A DNA stretch of 64,000 bases, taken from positions 121,696 to 185,695 of the forward strand of contig NZ_SUMG01000007.1 of assembly GCF_009910325.1 (NCBI RefSeq), read 5' to 3'. Both the position numbers and the translations under genes were made by a program. Source of the DNA: Isachenkonia alkalipeptolytica (lineage in GTDB: Bacteria > Bacillota > Clostridia > Peptostreptococcales > T1SED10-28). Below the pieces are notes generated by a model that had not been told where the DNA came from, ran no database searches, and was given only the letters and a program-made list of their open reading frames with translations. Positions 34,648-43,714 of this stretch are shown one piece after another (the first letter of the stretch is position 1; each line of letters starts with the position of its first letter).

Positions 34648-34706
34648 GATAACAAAAACTCTGTTCCGCTGTCATAAGATGACAAAAACTCCGTCCCGCT
34701 GTCATC
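34648..34706 (-). repeat. Two family A repeats, one decayed
   Basis: The copy at 34648-34676 has drifted (GATAACAAAAACTCTGTTCC); that at 34678-34706 is exact. An extra CCTGTCATC follows. Same orientation as the other copies near minus-strand genes. Confidence 0.9.
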
Positions 34707-34713
34707 CTGTCAT

Positions 34714-34746
34714 CAAAAAAACCCGGAATGATTATTCCGGGTCTTT
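34714..34746 (-). terminator. Terminator of the class A PBP gene
   Basis: On the minus strand ACCCGGAAT and ATTCCGGGT form a 9-bp stem followed by TTTTTTT, about 100 bp past the stop. Confidence 0.88.
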
Positions 34747-34812
34747 AAAATGTTTTCAAGGCTTCTTTCTTTAACTTTTCAGGAGTGACTGTATCCCGAC
34801 AAATTATGAGGA

Positions 34813-34841
34813 GATGACAAAAACTCCGTCCCGCTGTCATT
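34813..34841 (-). repeat. Family A repeat abutting the class A PBP stop
   Basis: GATGACAAAAACTCCGTCCC ending GTCATT at 34841, two bases from the TAA at 34844-34846. It lies between the stop and the terminator. Confidence 0.92.
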
Positions 34842-34843
34842 CT

Positions 34844-37594
34844 TTAGTCATTATTACTATCATCGTCGTCATCATTGCCGTCGTCTTCATCGTCGTCATC
34901 GTCATCGTCGTCATCCTCCGGCGGATCTTCCGGCTCCGGTTCTTCCTCTTCCACTGCTCGATATAGATAGGTTACCCGTTGGGTGCCTTCCTCGATGTTG
35001 CCTTCCCGTGGGGCTCCTGAGGGATCGACTCCCACGAATTCGTAGCCTTCAAAGGATCGCTCCCGGGTACTGTAACTTGTCCCGATCCGACCGCTTTCCG
35101 CTTCTCTTGAATCCCGAAGGGTACCGATGATCTCTCCGTCTTCATCCACTTCCATATACCGTACACTTACGGAACCGCTACCGTGTTCACTGGGATCGTA
35201 GGTTTCCCGGTCATCATAACTTGTGGGCATTCGGTACTCATAATCCCTTGGTCGAATCCCGTCATGTTCATCGGGATCATAGGGCTCCGGCGGAACAATG
35301 TAGAGCCGCTCCTCAATTTCATCCGAGGGGGTTTCATCCGTGGCGATGGTACCCGTGGGCTCATGAATTTTAACTAATTGATGCACATCGCATTCTTCCG
35401 TGGGCTCCGTCCCCCGGATAAACAGTTCCGTAGTTACTTGAGAACCTCTAGGATCCTGTTCGCACAGCTCCGTGGGCAGTTTTCCCGAGGTGGCGCAGAT
35501 TTCCACTTCAATAATATTATCCGGCCGTTCAAAATCTTTATTCGGATATTCCTTTTCATCATGGATTCGTCCCATGATTTTTGACCACAGTTCTGCAGAA
35601 ATTACACTGCTGGAGCCTAATTCCTCCTGTTCATCAAATCCAATCCAGGTGGCGGCGGACAGATAAGGGGTATAGCCTACAAACCAGGCATCCTTTTGCT
35701 CCTGAGAGGTTCCGGTTTTTCCCGCCACGGGAATTCCTGCGTTATTCTTGCGAATCGCCGCCTGCCAACCGTAACCCTCATTTGCCGGGGTTACCGCATG
35801 ACGCATAATATCCGTCATCAAGTAGGCCACATCGGGATCTACCACTCGGTGTTTTTCCGGCCGATTTTCCAAAATCACGTTTCCTTTGGCATCCTCCACA
35901 TGGGTGAAGGAGATCAGCTCGCTATAAACCCCTTCGTTGGCAATCATGTTATAAGCACGATTCATTTGATAGGGGGAAGTATCCGCAGAACCCAGCACAT
36001 GGGAATAATTAGGCTCCGGAATATTTATCCCCATTTCACTTAAATATTCCGCCATGATTTGCTGGGAACCCGTCCTGGTTGGAGCCAGTTCATCCAACAA
36101 TATAGTTGCGGTAACGTTACTGGATATTCTTATCCCTTCCCGAAGATTGATCAGTCCTAAATAACCGGTGTTCCCAACATTCCTTGGACCCCTTTCTTCC
36201 GGATCATTACGAAAATATATGGGGATGTCATCAATCACGCTGGCCGCCGTATGGTTGTTATCCAAGGCAGGGATGTATGCGGCTAAGGGCTTCATACTGG
36301 AACCGGTGGGTCTTCCCCGTCCCGTCGCTCGGTTAAATATTCTTCTGCCCGAAGTTTCCCGACCGCCCATAAAGGCTTTGATTTCTCCGGTTTCCGGGTC
36401 GGAGATCACCATGGCCGCTTGGGGCTGCACGTTACCGTGTTCATCCCTTAGCAGATTGCCGTCATCGTCCAGTACATTCTTCGGGAAGTTGTCCCGATTA
36501 TTAAACTCCTCTTCGGCGATTTCCTGCATCTGTCGGTCTAATGTGCTGTGTACCCGAAGTCCGCCGAATCCAAGCATTCTTGAGGCTTCCTCTTCGGTGT
36601 AACCCTCTTCAATCAGTGCTTCTTTCACCTCATCCTTGACCAAATCCGCAAAATGGGAAGAGATCCCGGAGTCCTCATAACGACCGGGTTCAATGCGGCT
36701 GTGAAGATCCTCGGTGTCTCCTAAGGCCTCCCGGTGCTCTTCTTCCGTAATAAAATCGTGCTGCTTCATCATTTTCAATACCAACCGAAGTCTTGGTAAG
36801 CTTCGCTCATCAAATATGATGATATAATCCCCGGATTCGTCCAGGACAATCATCTCTTCCGTAACATCCTCTTCGGGAACGTATCGAATCGGAGAATACC
36901 GGGAAGGATTACGGGCGATCCCCGCCAGGGCTGCCCCCTCCACTAGATTCAGCTCCGATACGGGTTTGGAAAAATAAGCCAGAGAGGCGGCTTCCACCCC
37001 GTAGTTTTGCCCCCCGAGATTGATGGTATTTAAATAGGTTTCCAGTATTTGATCCTTGGCCAGGATGTTTTCGATTTCCACCGCATAATAGGCATCCTGA
37101 ATCTTTCGGGTATAGGTCTGATCATGGCTCAAGTAGAGGTTCTTTGCCAGCTGCTGGGTTATGGTGCTTCCCCCCTGCTGGGACCCGGTTCGAAAGTTGG
37201 TCCAGGCGGCCCCTGCTATTCGACGAAAATCCAATCCGTCATGCTCCCAAAAACGGGCATCCTCAATGGCAATAAAGGCATCAATCACATGGTCCGGGAT
37301 TTCCGAGTAATCCACGATGATTCGCTGCTCCTCTTCGTCAATCCGTTCCAACTGATTGCCTTCGTTGTCATAAATAAAGGAGTTCTCCCCTAACAGACTG
37401 TACATGTTTTGCGGATCGATATCCGGGGTCTCGTCTATGGCGCTTTGTACAAAGCTTAAGGCAAAGCCTCCCGCAAGCACGGCTGCAATCAACAACAAAA
37501 TCATGATCAGTCCGAAACTTTTTAGAATCGTCTTCAGGGTTTTATTATTTTTCTTTTTCGATTTCGGTGCCCTGGTATTTTTCTCATAAGACAT
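34844..37594 (-). CDS. Class A penicillin-binding protein (copy 1)
   Basis: 916 residues: a short cytoplasmic basic start, one membrane helix (about 28-50), a GT51 glycosyltransferase with catalytic Glu in IEDARFWEHDG (about 113) and QQGGSTITQQLAKNLYL, then a transpeptidase with GSSMKPLAAY (Ser near 431), ISSNVTA (SxN) and AGKTGTSQEQ (KTG near 625). It both polymerises and cross-links peptidoglycan. After the enzyme comes about 200 residues with two Cys, a possible wall-binding part, and a tail almost entirely Asp. GGGGG lies ahead of the ATG. A shorter paralogue lies at 45765-48188. Confidence 0.93.
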   Translation of the reverse strand: MSYEKNTRAPKSKKKNNKTLKTILKSFGLIMILLLIAAVLAGGFALSFVQSAIDETPDIDPQNMYSLLGENSFIYDNEGNQLERIDEEEQRIIVDYSEIPDHVIDAFIAIEDARFWEHDGLDFRRIAGAAWTNFRTGSQQGGSTITQQLAKNLYLSHDQTYTRKIQDAYYAVEIENILAKDQILETYLNTINLGGQNYGVEAASLAYFSKPVSELNLVEGAALAGIARNPSRYSPIRYVPEEDVTEEMIVLDESGDYIIIFDERSLPRLRLVLKMMKQHDFITEEEHREALGDTEDLHSRIEPGRYEDSGISSHFADLVKDEVKEALIEEGYTEEEASRMLGFGGLRVHSTLDRQMQEIAEEEFNNRDNFPKNVLDDDGNLLRDEHGNVQPQAAMVISDPETGEIKAFMGGRETSGRRIFNRATGRGRPTGSSMKPLAAYIPALDNNHTAASVIDDIPIYFRNDPEERGPRNVGNTGYLGLINLREGIRISSNVTATILLDELAPTRTGSQQIMAEYLSEMGINIPEPNYSHVLGSADTSPYQMNRAYNMIANEGVYSELISFTHVEDAKGNVILENRPEKHRVVDPDVAYLMTDIMRHAVTPANEGYGWQAAIRKNNAGIPVAGKTGTSQEQKDAWFVGYTPYLSAATWIGFDEQEELGSSSVISAELWSKIMGRIHDEKEYPNKDFERPDNIIEVEICATSGKLPTELCEQDPRGSQVTTELFIRGTEPTEECDVHQLVKIHEPTGTIATDETPSDEIEERLYIVPPEPYDPDEHDGIRPRDYEYRMPTSYDDRETYDPSEHGSGSVSVRYMEVDEDGEIIGTLRDSREAESGRIGTSYSTRERSFEGYEFVGVDPSGAPREGNIEEGTQRVTYLYRAVEEEEPEPEDPPEDDDDDDDDDEDDGNDDDDDSNND

Positions 37595-37790
37595 TTTTTC
37601 TTCCCCCTAGTATTTAAGGTCTATAATTGCTAATCATAATATATTATACCATTTATTCTCGAATTTCCATAAAAAAAACTAAAAAAGGACCAAAGTAGCA
37701 CAAAGGGGTGGCCCGAAAAGCCAGGCAATACCAACCCCAAAAGAAATACAAAAGAAATGTAAAAGAAACGCAAGAGAAAAATGCAGTAAA

Positions 37791-37813
37791 AAAAGAACCC
37801 GGCAATTCGGGTC
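37791..37813 (-). terminator. Terminator of the methyltransferase gene
   Basis: On the minus strand ACCCG, loop, CGGGT followed by TCTTTTTTT, about 20 bp past the stop. The remaining 37595-37790 is AT-rich upstream sequence of the PBP gene. Confidence 0.7.
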
Positions 37814-37830
37814 CCTTTTCAAGGAAATTT

Positions 37831-38562
37831 CTATTTTTTAAATATCTCAACGTAGATCCATTCATCCTTAGGAGTCTGTTCCAGCTTGTACTGAACCTCC
37901 ACTCCCGATAATTCCTCCCTAAGCTTATATTTTTTTGAGGGATTATAAACAATTACCTGATCCTGCTCCACATCAAAGTTCCAAAGATGCGCCCCCCGAT
38001 ACCCTTGTGAAAGCCCTTCGTTTCGCCGGTGCAGCAGTACTGCATAACGTTGGGGTTTTATGAGATCCACCATGTTCTTAATCCCTTTAATCGGGTCGTA
38101 ACAGTGGTCCAGTGCATTTCTTGAAAAAGCAAAATCAAAGGTTTCCCCTTCGTAAAGTTCATGGATTTTTTCCGCCTCGGAATTCTTTGTAATGACCGGA
38201 GGGGTAATGTTATGTTTTTTAAATAGTTTTTGATATAAATCCCCGTTCACATCCACGGCTTCGATATGAATAATGCGATCCTCCCAGTTATAGCCCAGTC
38301 TTGTAATCGGTCCCGCTCCCACGTCCAGAAGCTTCAGTTCCTTTTGATCCTTTGGAAGATACCCCCGCACATCTTTTCGAAGTTTCGCCTTGGAATTGAG
38401 TCTTTTATCCATTGACCCTTTATGCAGTTTCTTTTCAAAGAAATCCACACTTCCTTCTTTTTCCTTCGCCCACTCGTTGTATACGCCTTCGGAGTTTTCC
38501 AATTTATTTTTCTTAAGACTTTTGTAAACCTTTTGAACCGCTTTTTTTATGGGATTAACCAT
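37831..38562 (-). CDS. SAM-dependent methyltransferase
   Basis: 243 residues of class I Rossmann type. Motif I is LLDVGAGPITRLG; the acidic residue that holds SAM ribose is in IEAVDVNGD; motif IV region is FDFAFSRNALDHCYDPIKGI. The N-terminal 70 residues are basic and helical. I cannot name the substrate; the HCYDP motif resembles small-molecule or sugar methyltransferases. GGGGGA lies ahead of the ATG, and the gene has its own terminator, so it stands alone. Confidence 0.78.
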   Translation of the reverse strand: MVNPIKKAVQKVYKSLKKNKLENSEGVYNEWAKEKEGSVDFFEKKLHKGSMDKRLNSKAKLRKDVRGYLPKDQKELKLLDVGAGPITRLGYNWEDRIIHIEAVDVNGDLYQKLFKKHNITPPVITKNSEAEKIHELYEGETFDFAFSRNALDHCYDPIKGIKNMVDLIKPQRYAVLLHRRNEGLSQGYRGAHLWNFDVEQDQVIVYNPSKKYKLREELSGVEVQYKLEQTPKDEWIYVEIFKK

Positions 38563-38650
38563 ACTGACATCCCCCTCGTAATTAAGTATATTAGTCCTAT
38601 ACCCATGTTGATAATATTATAACACATATCCTATCGCACAAAGGGTAGCA

Positions 38651-38676
38651 CAAAGGGGACGGAGGTACTTGAGTCA
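38651..38676 (+). repeat. Family B half-repeat
   Basis: CAAAGGGGACGGAGGTACTT and GAGTCAT form one arm of a family B palindrome without its partner. This is the left-most family B sequence seen. From 38700 to 38765 short CACTGCCCAC and CCAATC(T/C)G units repeat; no gene is visible from 38563 to 38872. Confidence 0.85.
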
Positions 38677-38872
38677 TAGATACTCTAGGTATCAGCTGTT
38701 ACCCTTCTCCCTCACTGCCCACTGCCCACTTCCCACTGCCCACCAATCTGACCACCAATCCGGCTGCTAAACCAGCAGTTGCCCGCAAGCCATCTGTTAA
38801 AGCACCAACCGGATCGGCTATACCCTTCTCCACTAGCCGAATCAATCACGAATACCATGCAATTTTGTGACA

Positions 38873-39060
38873 TACTCCCACCACTTATAGAAGCGGGGGC
38901 TTCTCGTTCGAGTAGCCTACCGGCTACAGCATAAGCGAGCTAACCCCGTGTGCCCCACGGTTTCATGTAGAAGTTATGCCAATGTCATACGCATCCCTTC
39001 ATTTTTGATGTTGATACTTGCATTATGATCCCGGTCTAAGGTGAGCCCGCAAGCTTCACA
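38873..39060 (-). ncRNA. Predicted TnpB guide RNA (omega RNA)
   Basis: On the minus strand the region after the tnpB stop folds into GTGGGGCACACGGGG-, GTAGCCGGTAGGCTAC- and AGAAGCCCCCGCTTCT-type stems before GTGGTGGGAGTATGTCAC, the usual shape of the right-end guide RNA. The guide would be the bases left of about 38873. Its 5' limit inside tnpB is a guess. Confidence 0.5.
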
Positions 39061-40065
39061 GTGGTATACCCGTTCCGAAAGGTGAAGTTCTGCTTTCTTT
39101 TCGCCGCAACCGCTGCAGAGTTTAGAGCTTGGGAACCATCTGTCAATTTTGATGACTGCTTTTCCCTGGTCCTTCAATTTGTAATCCAACATACTGACAA
39201 AGAGGCCAAACCCATTATCAGAAACACTTTTGCCAAAGTGAAGAGCCCCAGCCATCCCCTTCATATTCAGGTCTTCGATGCACACGCGATCAGCGGCATT
39301 GGTTATCTGCCGTGATAACTTGTGCAAAAAATCTTTCCGTTGATTTCGAACCTTTTCATGAAGCCTCGCCACTTTCATGCGCTGCTTATTTCGGTTTTGA
39401 CTTCCCTTTTGGCATTTTGAAAGTTTTCGCTGTTCTTTCTGCAGCTTTGCCAGGGATTGATGATAAAATCTTGGGTACTCCGCAGGAATTCCTTCGGATG
39501 AGATGAAAAGCTCTTTCATTGAATAATCCAGTCCCAGAAACACCTTCGGCTCTACAACGGGGATCTCTTGCTCACAGTGATACAGCATGCTTGCGTAGTA
39601 TTTCCCCGATGGTGTTTGGCTAATGGTTACGGATTTCAGTGTATAGTCTTCCGGGATTTGGCGGTGCTGCTTGATTTTTACCGCTTTAAGTTTTGGAAGT
39701 ACCAGTACCCCGTTTTCTAAGCGGATATTTCCGTTTACCCGATTGGTGGTATAGCTTTTGTGATTCTTCTTTTTCGATTTGAATTTCGGGAACCCGATGG
39801 ATTTGTCTCGAAAAAAATTAGCATAGGCTTTGTTTAAGTTTAACTGCGCATTGGCCAGCGCTAAGCTGTCCACTTCCCTCAGCCACTCAAATTCTTTTTT
39901 ATACATGGCCGGGGTGTTATAGAGACTTTTTCCCGTGGATTTGTAGTGTTCGATTCGATCCGAAAGCATACGATTGTAGACAAAGCGAACACAGCCAAAA
40001 GTTTTGGCAATCAGGTTTCTTTGTTGAGCGTTTGGATAAATTCGAAATTTGAAGGCTCGGTTCAT
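38974..40065 (-). CDS. tnpB: TnpB RNA-guided nuclease, second copy
   Basis: 363 residues, start ATG overlapping the decayed tnpA stop (ATGA). RuvC residues are intact: Asp180 in GLDYSMK, Glu in VCIEDLNMKG, and LDRDHNAS; zinc ribbon CSGCG and CEACG are present. It differs widely from the other TnpB in the window, so they are separate lineages. With tnpA lost, the nuclease and guide may persist because of cutting activity alone or may be decaying slowly; the frame itself shows no damage. Confidence 0.9.
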   Translation of the reverse strand: MNRAFKFRIYPNAQQRNLIAKTFGCVRFVYNRMLSDRIEHYKSTGKSLYNTPAMYKKEFEWLREVDSLALANAQLNLNKAYANFFRDKSIGFPKFKSKKKNHKSYTTNRVNGNIRLENGVLVLPKLKAVKIKQHRQIPEDYTLKSVTISQTPSGKYYASMLYHCEQEIPVVEPKVFLGLDYSMKELFISSEGIPAEYPRFYHQSLAKLQKEQRKLSKCQKGSQNRNKQRMKVARLHEKVRNQRKDFLHKLSRQITNAADRVCIEDLNMKGMAGALHFGKSVSDNGFGLFVSMLDYKLKDQGKAVIKIDRWFPSSKLCSGCGEKKAELHLSERVYHCEACGLTLDRDHNASINIKNEGMRMTLA

Positions 40066-40457
40066 CCCTTTTCACCCTGGCTTTCCACATAGTTTTTTAT
40101 GACTTCCAGCAGGGCTCCTCCGGTTGTATGCAAACAGTAACTTCTTGACCAGAAATGGTCCTTCCAAAGTTTACGACGGATGGCAGGATACTCTTTTTTC
40201 AAAAGTCTTGAACTAGCGCTTTTATAAGCGTTGATAAATTTCGATAGTTCACTGTTTGGATGCCCTCTGAAAAGAATTGAACATGGTCTTGATCATGATT
40301 CCATTAGTGCGATATTGTAGTTCGGTGCAATATAAGAAAAAAATTCTTTTGCTCGTTCTGAAACTTTCTCATCAAAGACTTTGCGTCGATATTTGCTGAT
40401 CAATACCAGATGATAATTCATCAGAAACACTGAATGTTTGTTGCTGTCCAACTGCAT
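40062..40457 (-). pseudogene. tnpA (Y1 transposase) with frameshifts
   Basis: Translated by eye from ATG 40457: MQLDSNKHSVFLMNYHLVLI, then SKYRRKVFDE and so on to ALMES and a stop. In other frames come HDQDHVQF, RGHPNSELSKFINAYKSASS and the C-terminus HTTGGALLEVIKNYVESQGE. At least two frameshifts and one stop are needed, and the HUH motif HVH is HVQ. So this tnpA is dead in several ways. Its stop overlaps the tnpB start. Confidence 0.88.
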
Positions 40458-40688
40458 CACTCTCACCTCGTTTAGGCTGAATCTACTGATTTATTTATAC
40501 CCATTTTCCAAAGGCAAAACCACCGATTCATCTCCCACCTACGCGCTCACTTTGTGAGTAAGGAAGGCTAAGAGGAGGGAGACTTCTCGGCATTGCGGTT
40601 AAAATAATTCCCTAGTGGATTTTTTGCTAAACAGGGTATCAATTAGGAACACCAGGAATTTTTCGAAGGAAATCCCTACCCCCGATAT

Positions 40689-40750
40689 CATTTTTCGTAG
40701 CTATTACTTCGTAGCTTTTACTTCGCAGCTTTTACTTCGTAGCTTTTACA
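40689..40750. repeat. Short tandem repeat upstream of the FrnE-like gene
   Basis: About four units of TTACTTCG(T/C)AGCTTT, ending in TTTACA, which may also be the -35 box of the next gene (possible -10 TAATAT at 40767). Confidence 0.8.
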
Positions 40751-40819
40751 ATGGTAATTAAGCTCATAATATGTAAGCTATGAAAGATATCACATCACAA
40801 AAAGAGAGGAGAATTTTCA

Positions 40820-41461
40820 ATGAAAATTGAAATGTGGTCTGATTATGTCTGTCCCTTCTGCTACATGGGAAAACGGCATCTAGACATCGCTTTACAGGAA
40901 CTGCATCTTACGGATGAGGTGGACATAGAGTTTAAAAGCTATCAGCTAAACCCGGAGATCCCCGCTTATTCCGGCGAAGGGATGCAGGAACTGCTGTCAA
41001 AGAAATACAACCTTACCTTGGAGGAAGCCGAAAATAACCTCCGGGAGGTCCAAGAACGGGCGGAAAAAGTGGGGCTTTACTATGATTTTGAAGACATGAA
41101 ACCCACCAACACCTTGGATGCCCATCGACTGACAAAGTATGCGAGAACTCTGGGAAAGGATCAGGCTCTGGCGGAAAAGATTTTTAAATCTTATTTTGAA
41201 AAGGGTGGCTTGATCAGTGATCACGATGAGCTCTTAACCTTATGCAAGGACGTGGGTATAGTGAAATCCCAAGCCTATGAGCTTCTGTCAGATCCGAATA
41301 TCTATCAGGAGGAAGTCCGCCGGGATATGGCTCAGGCCGAGGAACTAAAGATCCAAAGCGTACCCTTCTTTCGGATCAATCAAGATTATGTGATTCCGGG
41401 CTCCGAGTCCATTGAAACCTTCGTCCTGATGCTTCAAAAGATCATCCGGGAGACTTCGTAA
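40820..41461 (+). CDS. DsbA-family FrnE-like thiol oxidoreductase
   Basis: 213 residues of the DsbA/FrnE group: thioredoxin fold with CPFC at residues 11-14 (SDYVCPFCYMGKRHL), a helical insertion, and the cis-Pro motif SVPFF near 175. No signal peptide, so cytosolic. FrnE-like proteins act as disulfide isomerases or in oxidative-stress defence; some relatives are called 2-hydroxychromene-2-carboxylate isomerases. AGAGGAG lies before the ATG. The acylphosphatase gene follows by 31 bp and is probably co-transcribed. Confidence 0.85.
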   Translation: MKIEMWSDYVCPFCYMGKRHLDIALQELHLTDEVDIEFKSYQLNPEIPAYSGEGMQELLSKKYNLTLEEAENNLREVQERAEKVGLYYDFEDMKPTNTLDAHRLTKYARTLGKDQALAEKIFKSYFEKGGLISDHDELLTLCKDVGIVKSQAYELLSDPNIYQEEVRRDMAQAEELKIQSVPFFRINQDYVIPGSESIETFVLMLQKIIRETS

Positions 41462-41492
41462 AAATCAATCATGAAGGAGGATGGGATCAGAA

Positions 41493-41915
41493 ATGAGTGC
41501 ATTCAGAAAGGAATATGAAAATCAACAGGGCAACCCCAACAAAAATACCAGCGCTAAGAACGATAAAAGCGATAAAAGCGCTAAGAACGATAAAAGCGCT
41601 AAGAACAAAAAGAATCCTGCGAAAACCTCGCCTCAAAGCCTTCAGTTTCATTACCGGATTCATGGTCGAGTGCAGGGAGTGAGCTTTCGCAATTGGTTAG
41701 AGGATCTGTCCCATGCCCTGGGGATCCATGGTTTTTGCAGAAACCGCTCCGATGGCACCGTGGAGGTTGTAGCTAAAGCGCCGACGTCGATTATGCTGGA
41801 AACATTGGAAAAAGAGCTTCACAAAGGGCCCTCTGCTGCTCGGGTCGATCGGGTGGAAAAGGATCCGTACCCCGAAGAAATCCCCGAAGGCTTTCGCATT
41901 TTGCCTAGTAAGTAG
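41493..41915 (+). CDS. Acylphosphatase with Lys-rich repeat extension
   Basis: 140 residues. The last 90 form a standard acylphosphatase: GRVQGVSFRNW holds the catalytic Arg, and GFCRNRSDGTVEV the catalytic Asn. The enzyme hydrolyses acyl phosphates such as carbamoyl phosphate. The first 50 residues are an added Lys/Asn/Ser-rich arm with the repeat (D)KSAKN encoded by an 18-bp tandem unit. The ATG at 41493 is preferred because AAGGAGG lies 12 bases before it; an ATG at 41481 touches it. Confidence 0.88.
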   Translation: MSAFRKEYENQQGNPNKNTSAKNDKSDKSAKNDKSAKNKKNPAKTSPQSLQFHYRIHGRVQGVSFRNWLEDLSHALGIHGFCRNRSDGTVEVVAKAPTSIMLETLEKELHKGPSAARVDRVEKDPYPEEIPEGFRILPSK

Positions 41916-41924
41916 CGTTCATTT

Positions 41925-41985
41925 GCAAAGGGGCTTTCTTTTGCAAAGAGGCTTTCTTTTGCAAAGCAGCTTAGCTTTTGCAAAT
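41925..41985. repeat. 18-bp tandem repeat after the acylphosphatase
   Basis: About three copies of TTTTGCAAAG(A/G)GGCTTTC between the stop codon and the terminator. Confidence 0.85.
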
Positions 41986-42050
41986 ACAGTCGCAATTTAC
42001 GGGTATGTTTTTGTTTAGCGTGGATCTCTTGCTGTTGCAAAAAAACCAGT

Positions 42051-42091
42051 AAAAAACATCTGTCCCTGAAAATCCGGGGCAGATGTTTTTT
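42051..42091. terminator. Bidirectional terminator, followed by a repeat
   Basis: AAAAAACATCTGTCCC, loop, GGGGCAGATGTTTTTT: a stem of about 12 bp between the convergent acylphosphatase and deacetylase genes. A drifted repeat of GATTTTTGATTC(G/A)GGAC follows to about 42178. Confidence 0.88.
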
Positions 42092-42211
42092 GATTCGAGA
42101 TGCTTTTTGATGCAGGATGATTTTTGATTCGGGACGATTTTTGATGCAGGATGGTTTTTGATTCAGGACGATTTTTGGTACCTACTGTGGTACATCTAGC
42201 TGCTGGCTTTA

Positions 42212-43714
42212 TTATCGGCGTTTTATTTGGGGCTGATCAATCCTCAGATTTTGATTCAACTCTCCATCTTTATCGAAGAGCTTCTCCAGGGTTACCCGGT
42301 AATCCGATGCCAGCCGCCCCATGGATTCATCTGCTTCTATCCAAATGTCGCTGTAATCTTGAGAGTCTAACCATTCACCTTCTTCCAAACCTTCTTCTTT
42401 TGGATCCGGTGATTCTCCGGGAATCCTCAGGCTCTCTCCTACAAAAACATGCTTTGGATTTTGTATGCGATTAGCAATCAGCAGGTCTTCCAAGGGGATT
42501 TCAAAGGCTTCTGCAATGCTTTGTAGGCTGTCTCCTGCTTGAACGTAATACGTTTGGTCCGGTTCCGGACCAGGGTCGGGGTCAGGATCCGGGTCGGGAT
42601 CCGGGTCTGGATCGGGATCTGTTTCGACGCCTTCCGGCAGGTATAGTTCCTGCCCTTCGTTTATCACGTTTGGATCTTCCAGGTCATTGAGCTCTACTAG
42701 TATATCCACTGTTACGTCGTACATATTCGCAATTTGGTACAGCGTTTCTCCAGACTGAACAATATGAACCTCGCCATCGGGTTCCGGATCAGGGTCTGGC
42801 TCTGGTTCCGGGTCTGGTTCCGGCTCTGGTTCCGGCTCAGGATCTAATTCCTCTCCTTCCGGCAACAGAATTTCCTGTCCTTCATAAATCACATTGGGAT
42901 CTTCAATGTCGTTGATCTCCACTAGAATATCCACAGTGGTTTCATACTGACTTGCGATGCTGTGTAAAGTCTCTCCCCCCTGGACGATGTGAACCTCTCC
43001 CGGCTCCGTACCGAAGATCATCTCCGATACCGTCACAAATTCATAACCCTGATCTGTCAGTTCTTCAATAATATTTGGTAGGGCCTCCGGGGTATTTACC
43101 GCTTCATGGTTTACATGCAGCAGTACGATGGCTCCCGGTTCGATATCCCTGATTACCCTGTCATAAATGACTTCAGGAGATGGTGCCTGCCAGTCCAAGG
43201 TATCGATGGTCCACTGAATAGCATAGGAATAACCGGCTTCCCCAACGAGGTTTAAGACCTCTTGATTAAAGGATCCGTAGGGGGCTCGAAACAGTCTGCT
43301 CATCTCCTGGCCCGTTGCCTCTAAGGCCGCTTTCTCCGTTAAATGAAGTTCTTCAAAAATTTCCTCTGCGGATAGTTCTGTGAAATCCCGATGGGTATGA
43401 GAATGGTTCGCCATCTCGTGACCTTCATTTACTACTCTTCTTGCCTGTTCCGGGTGATCCTCAATGGCCTCCCCGTTTAAGAAAAATGTTGCGGCAACAC
43501 CATACTCCGCCAATACATCCAATACATCGTCGGTAATATCCGCAGCATAACCGTCATCAAAAGTTAACGCTACTTTCGGTTCATCACCTGGACCTTGACG
43601 AATGACTTCTGATGAAGCGTAAACTTGAATCGGTGATAAGGCGATAATCAAGGTTATACTAAGAATCATAGGAAGAATTTTTTTTATGATGGTTCCTCTT
43701 TGTCGTTCTCTCAT
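42212..43714 (-). CDS. Polysaccharide deacetylase with three LysM domains
   Basis: 500 residues: signal peptide ending near VYASS, a NodB deacetylase domain (ALTFDDGYA metal site, HSHTHRDFTELS metal His pair, FRAPYGSFN), three LysM repeats each starting VHIVQ(S/G)GETL or YYVQAGDSL, and about 70 C-terminal residues I do not recognise. The LysM units are joined by Pro-Glu/Pro-Asp linkers of variable length. It should bind peptidoglycan and remove N-acetyl groups outside the cell. The ATG at 43714 has AAAGGAGCG at normal spacing, nine codons inside the longest open frame. Confidence 0.9.
   Translation of the reverse strand: MRERQRGTIIKKILPMILSITLIIALSPIQVYASSEVIRQGPGDEPKVALTFDDGYAADITDDVLDVLAEYGVAATFFLNGEAIEDHPEQARRVVNEGHEMANHSHTHRDFTELSAEEIFEELHLTEKAALEATGQEMSRLFRAPYGSFNQEVLNLVGEAGYSYAIQWTIDTLDWQAPSPEVIYDRVIRDIEPGAIVLLHVNHEAVNTPEALPNIIEELTDQGYEFVTVSEMIFGTEPGEVHIVQGGETLHSIASQYETTVDILVEINDIEDPNVIYEGQEILLPEGEELDPEPEPEPEPDPEPEPDPDPEPDGEVHIVQSGETLYQIANMYDVTVDILVELNDLEDPNVINEGQELYLPEGVETDPDPDPDPDPDPDPDPGPEPDQTYYVQAGDSLQSIAEAFEIPLEDLLIANRIQNPKHVFVGESLRIPGESPDPKEEGLEEGEWLDSQDYSDIWIEADESMGRLASDYRVTLEKLFDKDGELNQNLRIDQPQIKRR

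Larger units (their letters stand above)
38873..40590 (-). mobile_element. IS200/IS605-family element with broken tnpA
   Basis: The right end near 38873 (ATACTCCCACCACTTATAGA) and left end near 40524-40590 (CCGATTCATCTCCCACC and GGAGGGAGACTTCTC) enclose an intact tnpB and a decayed tnpA. The ends differ from those of the element at 9.4-11.3 kb but match the gene-less element near 17.3 kb. It could move only with TnpA supplied from elsewhere. Boundaries within about 15 bp. Confidence 0.75.
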
